Source: Corythucha ciliata
Lineage: Eukaryota; Arthropoda; Insecta; Hemiptera; Tingidae
Direction of reading: 5' to 3'
Assembly: GCA_038030265.1 (NCBI GenBank)
Contig: CM075938.1
Location: 49,345,189-49,409,188, forward strand
DNA length: 64,000 bases
The translations under genes and the position numbers were made by a program. Below are positions 36,301-48,739 of the stretch, in pieces; the first letter of the stretch is position 1, and each line of letters starts with the position of its first letter. Under the pieces are notes generated by a model. That model did not search any database. It had not been told where the DNA came from and saw only the letters and a list, made by a program, of their open reading frames with translations.

Positions 36301-39300
36301 CCTCCTACCTCCTCTAGCTATTCCTTCCCCCCTCAAGACAAGGTGTTTGGTCCGTACCTAAGGTCTGCATGGCACAGGGGGCAAAGTTTGCTTTGAACGG
36401 ACCCCCAGGGCACCGGCCGATCCCCTGATGTAATAGGCTTACAGCAGGCCTCGGCGCTTACGGCATGCAGGGCTCTGCCGGCGGTGGACTTATATTACCC
36501 TGGCTTCTGGCAGGACCTTGAAGGGCTCACTCAGAAGTTTATATGAAGAACTCGGAGAGGGCTCAGAGAACCTTCCGTGAACGCCGCAGTCACCAGCTGC
36601 TCCGTCCATGGATACCACCGAGGTCAAACACGACATTGATGGGATCAGGGACGTACCTGTGGAGGGCAGTTCTAAGGAGCATACCCGCCGAGGGGAGTTT
36701 TTAAAAAACATATCCTCGGCGGGCCGTTCTAAAGAACACACCCTGGTGCAGGGGCTTATCTCTTCGAGTGCAACGCACTCGGCGCGCGCTAGCTCGTCAT
36801 CCTTGTCACTCTCGTGCTCAAGGGTCCAGTTAGCGATTATCTCTTATCGTTTCTAAGAAGCGACGACCTCTAACGGAGGAGAAAGCTATCTTCGCAGGAT
36901 CAGCATTTTCGGGCTTCACACGCCTGATATGTTCCGGCCAGCGAGACTCTAGCTGAGGACCTCCTCAACCTCATACGGTGAGAGGGACTCTAGACTAGAT
37001 CAACCGATCCAAGAGCGGCACAATAATCCACTTAGGATTCTGTGCCTGGGGCGTGTGCCATGTCCCTGCTCTTGGATAGTGGAGGTTAAAAATATTTAAA
37101 AATTGCCTGTGAATGGGCCATTTTTCTCTTATAGCTCATCCCCAAAACCAGCTCTGTCAGGGTACTGTCAATGTAGCCGTACAGTCCGTTTTTTGTTGGG
37201 TAGGAACTGGTTATTCAGCACCTCAAAACATTCTTCGATCAATTTTCCCCATCATTATACTGTAGTGTGCACGAGTAACTGACTGACTGTGCCGTTCAAT
37301 TTTGGCCCGTTCAATATTACCTTGGACCCGGAGGAGGCGGGCATCTGTCAGTCCTCGAAAACTCGAGAAACAGACACTTAAGCCGTTCTGGAGGCGAGAA
37401 AATCGGCTGAAACGAACCAGTCAATTGGCCCTCACATTCCGCCCCCCCCCCCCCAAGTGCGCTTTCTCGGCAACCTTAAAAAAAATGACCCTAAAAATCT
37501 CCTACTTAGCCCTTGGTCGATTTTGGCTGTGTAACTGCGAAACTGCGTCCCTTGACGTTTTAATACACCGGGAATCCGAAAATCGGGACGGATTTGTGAT
37601 CCGGCGAGCAGTTGACACGGGTGACGGTTGTCCTTGTGATTCCGACATTTATTTCGATTTCAATTTTCAAATCAAATGCAAAAGCATTAATGCGTGTGCA
37701 AATTCTTCAGGTTTTGCGCTCTTACTAAAAGTGTATTTGACATGAGAACCGGTACGTCATGAAGACTCCGAAACACGAACGTGACATTTCCGGTATAAGT
37801 ATAACGTTATAGTTTCAATGATTGAATAAAAAAGCTAGCAGGAGAGACTCTCCTTCCCTCACCATACCCGTCGGACAGGCCTTCGCGGAGCCTGAACCTT
37901 CTTCTTCACCAGAAAATATCCTCTAGCCCGCGGACAAAGAATTTTCCTAAAGCGACAATTTGTCCCTCTCTCTTTCTATCTCTCTCTCTCTCCTTCCCAC
38001 GCCTTTACAAATTATTCCATGAAAATGTAACAAACGACCGTGAAATATTTATTGGATTTCTTCACGTTCTTTTTTTTATTGTTATTTTTCGTTCGCTCTA
38101 TAGTCGCGAAGTAAAAGTGAACTGCCGCGTGATGAAGTATGCAAATATGGTGGAGTGGTTGTTGAATGGTTGGGGGGGGGGGGGTTAAAAAGTATTACCA
38201 AAAAAGACGTATAGCCCTCTTATAGTCCCTCATTCATCGTTAATTCGTTTAAAAAAAGGTTAAATTTTGCGAGCATGTAAAACCCTCCTTTGGGGAAAGG
38301 GTCGCCTATACATATATCCTTGACGATTTGACATTTTCAGTTAAACTATTGTTGTCGTGGCTATGAATTGTCGGATAGAAGAATCGCGGGTGGAGAGGGG
38401 GGTAACAATACATTGGCAAAGGAGATGAGGAACATGCACGTAAATATTGTCTGCGAGACCGCGAGGGCCTTGAATTATAGAGAGGATGGTGTTTGTGTGT
38501 GTGTGTGTGTGTGTGACTGGAAAGGGTGTAGCACAAGGGTACCTTCCGTGCACTTTCCTAATAGAAACATCTGGCGATTACACGACGTTGTTCAATTCCT
38601 AGAGCGAGTACGGCACACTGTTTCTAGTTGAAAAAAAGACTGTTATATTTCACTTTTAAAGCGACTTCTCAAGGGGAAAGTCGCCTACGTTTTTTTTTTT
38701 TATAAACTGCCCATATCTTACTATACTTATCGTAATATTAACCCCCTCATCCACAGCATTGTAATGATTTCCAATCTAAACACTTAGCGTCACGCTAGAT
38801 TTCCCCGCCCCCAGGGGGGCGTCGAATATCCGCCAATTTCATTTCACTCCCTTCGGTTCTATTAAAAACTCGCATATATTGCTCCAATAAAAATCCCTCC
38901 GCACGTGGCGGGCACTGTCCTTCGCAATTGGCGAGCCACACCCTAGGCCTTCACAAAAAAGCCGTTCTCCCGTCCCTAATATTTTTCTAGGTTTTAGTGC
39001 AACAATTTCTTTCATTTTGTGCGCGCCAGCTTTTTTACACATTAATATACGAACATGTCACCTAATCTTGTGATAATAAATTTTATATGAAAAAAAAAAA
39101 AAAAGCAACCCTCCTCCCGCAGTCATACCCCGTCAGGAAATGCAAAATAGTTGATTCGGGCGGCCACAGAAACAGTGAAATGAGAGAGATTTTTTTTTTT
39201 TTTTTAATTCATACGCGAAGGTCAAATTTTCTGCAAGTCGGGGCGGAAAAAGAGGTTGGTTTAAAACAAATAATAATAACAGTAATTCAAACTCTTGATA

Positions 39301-42300
39301 TGGTTAGTGGGGGGAGGGTGGGTGGAGAGCAAATAATATTAAAATTACGTGGTCAAGGAGTGGTACTCGACAAGTTAGTAACAAGTGTTAAAATGATGGT
39401 AGAAGGGTAGTGGCGGGGCAACGGATTTTCCGCGGTGTTGCGAGGAAGGGTGGATGGGGGAGTAAAATTTGTTCCCATGCGACTAAAAAGACCCACTCGA
39501 AAAAGAAGGTAAACAACAATAAAAAAAATGACACCTTCTCCCTTTTTTAAATATTTATTTTTTTATTTATGTATTTTACAATTGTGCTCCTTTACGCGGG
39601 TATCTTCCACAAACAAAAACGTCAGAGATAACGAGGGGAAATATAAGACTGGCGAGCAGTAAACACCGTTTTTATTCCTCTAAAGTTTTTTCAACCACCA
39701 CCGCCGCTAAAACCCGGTAAGTACTTTTTTTCAATAATATTATAGTGCTTTTTTTAAAGCGTGAAATAAACTTTTAGGACGGGTGGGCGGGTGGCGGGGG
39801 TTGAGTGGGTTTGAAACGCACAAAAGACGCAATAAAAAAAAAAATAAATAAAAAAAACGATAGAAAGTATACGATAATTTTCGGGCCAGGAAAGCGCGTT
39901 CACTTTTTTTTTCGGGAGGTATACAACTAGCGAAGTAGCGAGAGAAAGGATCCTCTTTTTCGGATTTCATGCTTCAAATAGCATTATACTTAATTAAAAT
40001 CTTTTTTGGGGGGAATTAAGGAGCACAGAAAGGGAAATGAGGAGGGAGGGGGATGAAGCGAAAGGAGGAGGGATAAATGATTTCCAATTATTGTGTAACA
40101 AAGTGACTAAGCCAAAGAAAGAGAGAGAGAGAGAAAAAAATGTATTCCCCTCAACTAACGACTTTATAAACGAAAGAGATTCCTCGTTTGCTGAGAAATT
40201 TTGGAGATGACGTTTTGGAATTTGAAGAGTGGGAGATAACCCCTCCCCCCTCACCCACCTCTCAAAACGTATTTCCTGTATGTGTGACTAAACATCTTGT
40301 AGAATGTCGTTTAAAGGGAAACAAAAAATTGCGAGCTCTCAGTAGTCAGTACCGAAACGTTTTTACTTCCTTGACCCTAAAACTTTGGATTTAATTTTTT
40401 TTCAGGTTCTTCGAACTTCTATTTATGCTCCAAAGGTAAGTACCTAAACAGGGTCATTGAACAAAAAAATTCACTAAAATTCCCTGTTTTTACTGTAATT
40501 TTCCGTCGTTTTTCGGGTAGAAAACCTACTTAACAAGGGTCCCGAGCATAGTAACTGTAAGCAGCAGTTAAGAAAAAAACGAGTTTTTACTCTTTTTTGC
40601 GTCTTTTATTTCTATTAAAAACACGCACAAATTATTGTTTTTGATTAATTCAGAACGAAAAAATGAAGATAAATGCTTCACGGCCCGATAAATTAGATAC
40701 CGCCGAAAAGGGTCGAGAACAAGACGAAGAGAATGATGAAAAAAACAGCCCTAGCTGCTGCTGTCAACTGACCAAACTCATTGGTATCGTGTTCCTCGTC
40801 GCGTTTTTAGGATTTTTATTACCTTTCTTGCTTCTTGTATTTATTCTTAATTTCGACTTTGATAGACTGACGCATTCTTAAATTTGTTAATTTTTTTTGT
40901 TACCTATCTATTTTGTACAAAAATGTTTAATTACACGAGAAAAATAATCTTTATTTTTGGAACTCCTCCCTTTCCTTCCTGCAGGAAAAAAAAAAATATT
41001 GCACCAAAAGGTTAAAAAACGTATTGTCTTTCTTTGACAATGCGGAATTTCTCACAGCCCTTTAAAACAATAGAATTTGGCAAACTAATGGCATTGATGG
41101 AAGGGGGGGTGGAAGTGTTGAGAAATTCTGAAAGAAAAAAAAAGTGATAATATTAGCGACATCCCACTTACAAGGTATACGTGGTGTCGTTTTTGGAACT
41201 TTTTTTTGCTGTTGCATCCTCACGGGCTCCGGAGGGTCCCGTGGGCCGGAGGATCCCGGGGGGCGGAAAAGCTGCGCCATTTAGAGTGTGACGATGTCTG
41301 TGTTTTTTTTTTTTTTTTTTTTTTTTTAAAGTGAAACCACCTTGTTCGATCGAATAGGAAAATTATCGTCAATTGTACGAAGAGAAGGAGAGAAAGCTGC
41401 AAGTAACTCGACTTAATACTTGAAAATTCTCCTCCTTTTCAGGATACCCAGAAATCTTACATCAGAATTAGACAAAAAAAAAAGGAGAGAAAAAATGATC
41501 CCACAGAAGTTCTCCAGGCTTGAGCATTGTTGGGCCAATGATGGTTGGGAAATCATTAATTTAATTCAGAAGCTTCATGAAATCGAACTCAGAAGAATTT
41601 CTGTGGAAATCTCATAGAAACCAATAATAAGTGTACGTGATCAATAAAAAATTGCGTACATCATCAAATCAAATATAGAACGTCAGAACGTCTACCATCT
41701 AATCCCCCCCCAACCCATCAACCCTAAAAAAAAAAACGTCAATTAAGGCCATTTGTTGGGGGTACACGCAGCGCCGCGGTGTATGGCAATTCGAGACCCC
41801 GAACTGTCGAACCTTTTTGTCTGAATTCAAGGACGCATTCACTTTCTTTCATGACGTGCCATACTTTTACTTCTTCTTCGTCATCTTGTCTGTGACCCCA
41901 CGAAACTTGACGAATAGTGGGAGGGGGGTCGGGCGAGAGGGTTGAAGGGGGCTCACGCGATATCTTAACGATAAAACGAAACTTTTTCTTTGACTAATTT
42001 GAAACAATCAACTTCAGGGAACCAGAGCTGAGAGAGAGAGAGAGAGAGAGAAAAAAAAAAATCCGACCCTCGAAAAACAATTTTTTGTTTTAAAGCAGTA
42101 GAATTCGCTTTCTCATTCGTCTGGAACTCTCGTAACTGTTACAAAGTGTTGGTGGGGGGGGGGATTCTGGGGGTTGTATAATTAAGAGACCCCCACGGGA
42201 AAGAGGGGTCATGACCTGTGCTCTAGTAAAAAAAAGGAGGTCCTTACAGGAGTTTTTTTTTCTATAGTCCTCAAGATTAACCTTGATCCAAAGAGTAAAA

Positions 42301-44974
42301 ACTAGTTGGTGGAGGAGTAAAGTGAGGGGGGGGGGTTGGAATTGAGTTTTACGAGTGTATTAACTGCACTTGTCAAAAGATCCTTGCGAAATCTGGGAAA
42401 TAAAGAAATAAACCCCTTCCACGGCTAAGTCAAGGTCTTTCCCCGTATTGGAAAATACTTTTTGACTTTTTGTTTGAATTAGCGGATCTATTTACAAGAC
42501 TTGAACAAGACCCCGCCCCCTTCCTCCGCTCACCATCCGCCAGCCCCTGTTTCAACCCTTCCACGGAAGCTGGGCGTTAATCCTATGGGCGAGATCATTT
42601 TATTGGCAAGGTTATGGACTGCGGCAATGATGACGGTGGAGGGGGGGTAAGAGAAGGGTTTTTCATGTTGTTAATGACCGTGTTTCTAACCTTGAGAAAA
42701 AAACATTTCAGAGATTACAACGCTGGGGGATGATTTCCACCACGCCCCCCTAGGCACTTCGGAAGCGCAGAAAAACGTTGTCAGGACTTGGATGCACCGA
42801 CACCAAATAGCCCTCCGAGTAGCGAGTACCTTTGAATTCGCTAGTCCCCCCCGAAACTCCAAAATTGCGGAGAATTAATATAGCCACAAAATTGGAATAT
42901 TTCGAAGGATAATTAGGCGCGGAAATTGCTAGGTGCTCTGGAAGCGGTTACGGTTTCAGTGAAAATTTCGCTGTTAGATTCTAATCAGCAGCGAAATGAC
43001 GAAATCAGGGAAAATCGTAAGTTATGCCGAGGATGTTCACCTCGAAATTTCATACTGGAGTGGGGGGGGGGGATAAACAGCCGCGAAATGAAAAATTCGA
43101 GGGATACATATAGCCGCAAAATTGGAAGTGTTATGGAATATATAGCCACTAAAATTGAAGTTTTAGGGTGAAATAACCACATGTTAGTTTCGGTATAATC
43201 AGCCACGAACTTGCTAGTTTCCTGGATGAGTTTCCAGATTGCAATGAAAACATGGAAGTGTACGTTACGGCAAAGCATTAGCAGACGCAAAATTGCAATT
43301 TTCGGGATCTAATAGGCACTAAATTGTCCGGTTGTGGACGACAATCAACTGCAATATCGCGAATTCGGGGAATGAGCAGCCACGAAATTGCGCGGTGGTG
43401 ATTTTTAGTTACCACAGAGACGAAACAGCTCAACCTGAGCTCAACTTCCTCTTCTTTATGGTCTCAGTTACTTCAATGTCCAGAACTTATGGAGCTCACA
43501 CCTTTAAATCCCAAATTAGAGGATTTGGCGCTTGGTGACGTCAATTTCGCAGGTTTGCCACATTCAGAGCCCAAATTTTGCGGATTCTTGACGCGCACAT
43601 AACCAAATTTCGCGGGCTTTGTTGATTCAAAAGGCCAATTTCTTAGGATTGACGCCACAAAAAAAATCAAATTTTCTAGGGTATTCTCAGTTGTCGGCGG
43701 AAATTGTCACTTTCGCCATTTGTATGGTGTGAATCGTCATTTGCCATTTTCAAAGTGCAAATTGTCAGGTAATTTAATACAAGGAGTGAATATTAGCCAC
43801 GGCGATATTTTCAGGGTAAGAAAGCATGCCATTTCAGGTCCGAATGGTCAGTTTTGCCGTTTTTAGAGCCGGCAATGCATGTTTAGCCATTTCCCAAGTG
43901 CGAATGCTCAATTTTTGCCTTTTTCTGGGCTGAAAACACCTGCTCAGCGCGTCGCGCTGATTTTAGAGCACGACTCTTCCAGTTTTGCCATTTTTTATGG
44001 CGTATAGTAGTCACGTCAAGCCAAAGACGCACATGGTCGGTTTGGCCATCCTTTGCACGCGAATGGTCGACTTCACACTCTTCAGGGCAGGAATCATCTG
44101 TTTAGGTATATTCAGGTCATTTTGACCGATTTTGGTACGCGAATATAGTCCGTCGAGCCAAAGGCGCGAATGGTCAGTATCGGCCATTTCTGACGCGCTA
44201 GCCATTTCTGGAAATGGCAGCAAGAACCGTCAGAATAAGTAGAAGAAGTAATAAGCCAAAACCCTAAAAATAAATGTTAATCAAGGATCGTCAGCTTTTT
44301 TTCAGGGCTCTTGAAGTCTGTTTGGCTATTTTTAGAGCGGGAATTTTCAGTTTGGCAAAGTGTTGGGCCCAAATACATATGTATAGTCAGTTCAACCCTT
44401 TGCAAGGAGCTAATCGTCTGTTACGCCACTTCGGGGCACGATTACTGTCAGTTTAGCTGTTATTAACAGTGGGAATAGTCATAAATCGGCTAGTTCGTTA
44501 GGGACGAAATCATGTCAAAAACGACGATTTTGCTCTTTTCCTAGTGTAATGCGGCTATTTCCCATCTTTCGTATTAGGAGAATATAATGTTCTGGGAGCT
44601 CGGCTTCCGTAAAAATTATTTCCTATGACCTCGCGACTCCAAGGGTGGGACCATACTCCAAGGGAGGGGCCATGGCCCCTGTGGCCCCTCCCTTGGATCT
44701 ACCACTGATTCAGAACCAATTCCACCTTTGGGCTCCTTGAAAAAGAGCGGGCCCACCGGTTTGGCCCTTTCTTGAAACAAAATGTCGCGTACCTACCTTG
44801 CACGTCAGAAACCAATTTCACGGTGGGGTTGGCTCCCTAAAAAAGCACACCCGCTAAACTTCCAGGGAATTGGCTACTTGAAAAAACCAATTTCATGGGT
44901 GTGGCTCCTTCCAAAAACCAACTTTTTCGTTGGAGCCCGGATTCTTTAAAAAAAATCGTATAAACTAATTTAGC

Positions 44975-45021
<47 letters not shown>

Positions 45022-48000
45022 TAGCGGTGTTGTCTCCCTTAAGAGCAAAGCCGGCTTGGCTAAACGAAATAAGTAATTTTACGAGTTTCTCAGTAACGTA
45101 AATCAAAGTTTTGCGAGAGTTGTTGGATGTTAACCCATTCAAAAAGTAATTTCGCGAGTTGGGCTCATCCAAATAACCAATTTCACTGGCTTAGCTAATT
45201 GAAAAAAGCAATTTTGCGGGGATTCGCTTCGAATAACTTTGTTTGTTAGCATTATGCTCCACAGACGCATAGAAACAGAGCTTGCGAACGGGCGTTAGCG
45301 AAAAAATGGCACATTACCGGGCCGAATTCGGTTCAGTCTTGAGTTTTTTTCACCCTTGTCCGACCTGTCATTTATTCAGGTCCGGTCCCGTTCGGGCTTT
45401 TTGAGAGGACCAGACCGAAAAATTCGGCCTTTGAATGACTTGTAGTGAAACATAGACATTGTTTAGGAATTGGTCGTTTCGTATGCAGGAACCGCATGCT
45501 CGCGCACTCAAGCTCTGTGGCCTCTAAAAGTTCAACACCGCGAGCGGTGAACCCGGAACGAGCAGGGAACGCTGCGTTGGCTCAAGTATCACAATGTTGT
45601 ACAAAGACGTTACTGAATTATGTGCCACTTGTGGATTGTGGTGCATCCTATAAATCATTCTCCTTCGGAAATAATACTACAGATCAAAATATTATGCTAA
45701 AATATTTAACAGCCCTGGGTTCATGCAACGTGTAATTTTATAATGTGCGAGCGACGTTTGAAAATTTAATATTACGCTTGTTAGAACCGTGTAACTTGTA
45801 AGACACGCAGGAATATTACAAGAGAGCCGCTTCGTACTTTATAAGGGAAAAATATTCCACTTAACAAGTCATAACAGCCTCTGAGCGTATCTATGCTGTT
45901 TGGACAGGCCTTAAGCCATTAAGGGAGTTTTTCATTTTAAAACTCCCTTCACGTCGGACTGCAACTAGAACGCTGATTATTATACGGGGGCGTAGTTTTT
46001 TCTTTTTTCTTTTTTTTAGAATTTCATGAATAAAAGTACGGCCTCAAATTCCGCCCGCTGGGGGGACGGGCGCTCGTCCATGAAAGGGAAAAAATCTTGC
46101 CCATTACATCGGGCGGAGAAAGATCAATCGAATTTTTGTTTTCTTTGACTGTCAACCTCCACAGCTGCTCTCCCCCCCCCCGCCCACAATCTCCACACCC
46201 ACCCGGGAAATGATCTAAACTAGGCCAAGTCACAAATGACGTTTTTGGAATACTCATTTTACTCAAAATGACCTTTCCCGGTGCGGGTATAGTTTTAACG
46301 TCCTCGCCCTTCATCACCACCCCTCCCCATTCACAACTAACTGACACTCCCGTAACCATTCGTGCAGCACCAATTTTGTTATTCCTTTCAATTATAAATG
46401 GACTCCGGATATAAAGCCAACTTACCTCCCCCCCCTCGTCACCCATTTGTCTCGCTACAGTTTCTGCTCTTAAAAAACCGGTTGAATCGAGCGTTTGGCG
46501 ATTGCTGAAATGGATTTCTTTTTTTTTTCCTCCCCTTCAAAATTGGGTTAATGAGACCATTATTATTATTTTTTGCCCATAGGTAACGTCTTGTCGGCGA
46601 GGGGGGGGGTCGCTTTGTGTGTATTCAAAAAAATCCGTTAAAGACAAGATAATTGATGGGTTTAACGAACTAATTTATGACTGCGACCGGTTTGTATAGA
46701 ATTAACTCTCGATCGGGTAGGATGTTGAGGCCTGAGATGTACCGATTTTCGGAAAGGGATGTTGTGGTGGTGGCGGGGAGGTGAATGCAGGTGGAATGAG
46801 TGCATTTTTGGTCAAATCGTTCTTTGTTCAAAGCGATCAAAGTCAACAACTTTCTTTCTCCAATCAACTTTTACCACCAGGAGACCAAGTTTATCAGCCT
46901 GGCGCGATCTCATAAGGAGTTCTTTGGATGATTTATATTCAAGAATGGCGTTTCTTGAAAGGAATACATTTACACCAACTTAATTTGTTCGATACAATAA
47001 GAAAACGTGAGGTGAAAATCAAGAGAATTTATTCATTTTTTACCCTATTTTTCTATATTCGTACTTTTTTGCCTCCTTCGCATAAGACTATGACGCAATA
47101 ATGGTCCTACATACGAAGCTCTTATGATAATGTTTTGTTCAACACCCAAAACAGTCCACTTCGAGAGCGGTCAGGCACTAAGTAGGCGTAACCAATGCCC
47201 AAAATAAAAAACTTTTACTCCTCACCGATCGTACACGTAATAATATCCATAAAGCGAAACGGCATGCTAATGAAGCGAGCAAGCATCCTATCAGTGTCTC
47301 TGGGGGGACGGGGACGGGGAGGGTGGTTGGACGACACAGGCAATCTGTTGAGAGAGAAACGTGCGACTTGGCGTGTTATAAAAATTTTTCTGTCGTGGAA
47401 AATGAGGAGAAAGACTTTCGTTTTTTCTTTGAACCCTATATAAGAGGGTGAGTGGGGGCTTTCCATCTAATTTTCGTCTGGAATTTCTCGCATTTCCTTT
47501 TTTTTTCTTGTTTTCTTCGTTATTGGCCAAAAAATTTGTTTGTTAAGCACCCCCTTTCCCACCCCTCAACCGTGGAGGGTGCTCGGCAGGACGCCTGCCC
47601 ACCAGGGCGAGGAGCAATCCAATTATAGAGGTCCACCCCCTTTCCCCTCACCAACAATCCACCTATTCCAGAATTATTTTGGGAGTGAAAAGCACATTCA
47701 GACTTTCTTGGAGGACTGTTCGGTGATGCGTAGGAAAATAAAGACAAAAAAAAAAAAACATAAAAAGAAAGAAAAGGAATCACTGAATGTTAATAATTGC
47801 GGTTCTTCTGCCGATTTTTTTTTTTTTTTTGTTATTTTTTCTCTATTGTCAATGGCACGCTTCGTCTGCTTAGGCAGGAAAAATTGATTCCGTCTGAAAA
47901 TTGTCGTGACTTGCACAATGCGATCTTATGGAATCTTGCAGGGAAGGGGGAGGGTTGATGGTGAGGGAAGGTATTGCCTTGATTGAAAAAAAAAAATGTA

Positions 48001-48693
48001 CAAAGTAATGACCTTGCAATTAGTTGAAGTTTTATACATTTCTGGAAAGTTACCAATTTAAAATGGGTCGGGTGGCAGTGGAGTTCACATAGTGCTCTAC
48101 ATTTAAGCTGCTATAATTAAAACTCGATCCATCTATCAAGTTCACGAAGACCTTGTTCGATACTTATAGTTTTCCGAAAAGACTGCGTGTTGTTTTTTTG
48201 AATGACAACAATGACAGAGGCGAGGGAAGTGAAACTTTTTTTTTTTTTTTACCGGAGAAAAGTCTCAAAAACTTATGTGCCGTCATTTTTTTGGCAAAGC
48301 AGCGGCACAATTAGCACAATAACAGAACTCATGATTCCGACTTTTCTGAACAGTTTCACCCTGAACGTTCTTCAAAGAAGCACGTGCTGATCGTACTCTC
48401 TTTTAACTAGAACAGATGAGTAAAAAAAAAAAAAAATTTCACTTCCATATGTGGCGTTATTGCACTTTAACGTAGCAAGTTCTATAGTAGGGAGAGGGAA
48501 GAGACGGGGAGAGAGAGTGAGAGATAAAAAATTGGCCAAGTGGAAAGTATCAATAGGCTAACTTGATCCGTGCAAATGTAGATGATTTTTAAACAAAAAA
48601 AAAAACGCGGATTTTCTGGTCACAGGGGAATGCACAATGCGCTTTTCCAAAATCTACGTCCCATTATTGCAAGAAAAATCACGAGCTTTCCCC

Positions 48694-48739
<46 letters not shown>

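Noticed and set aside
37302..37745. 147-codon frame on the plus strand
   Set aside because: It depends on the length of a C14 run and has no recognisable domain.
45445..45735. 96-codon open frame on the plus strand
   Set aside because: No domain, no splice context and no hydrophobic or signal feature.
46024..46446. 140-codon open frame on the minus strand
   Set aside because: It has no recognisable domain, crosses a C run, and its composition looks like translated non-coding DNA.
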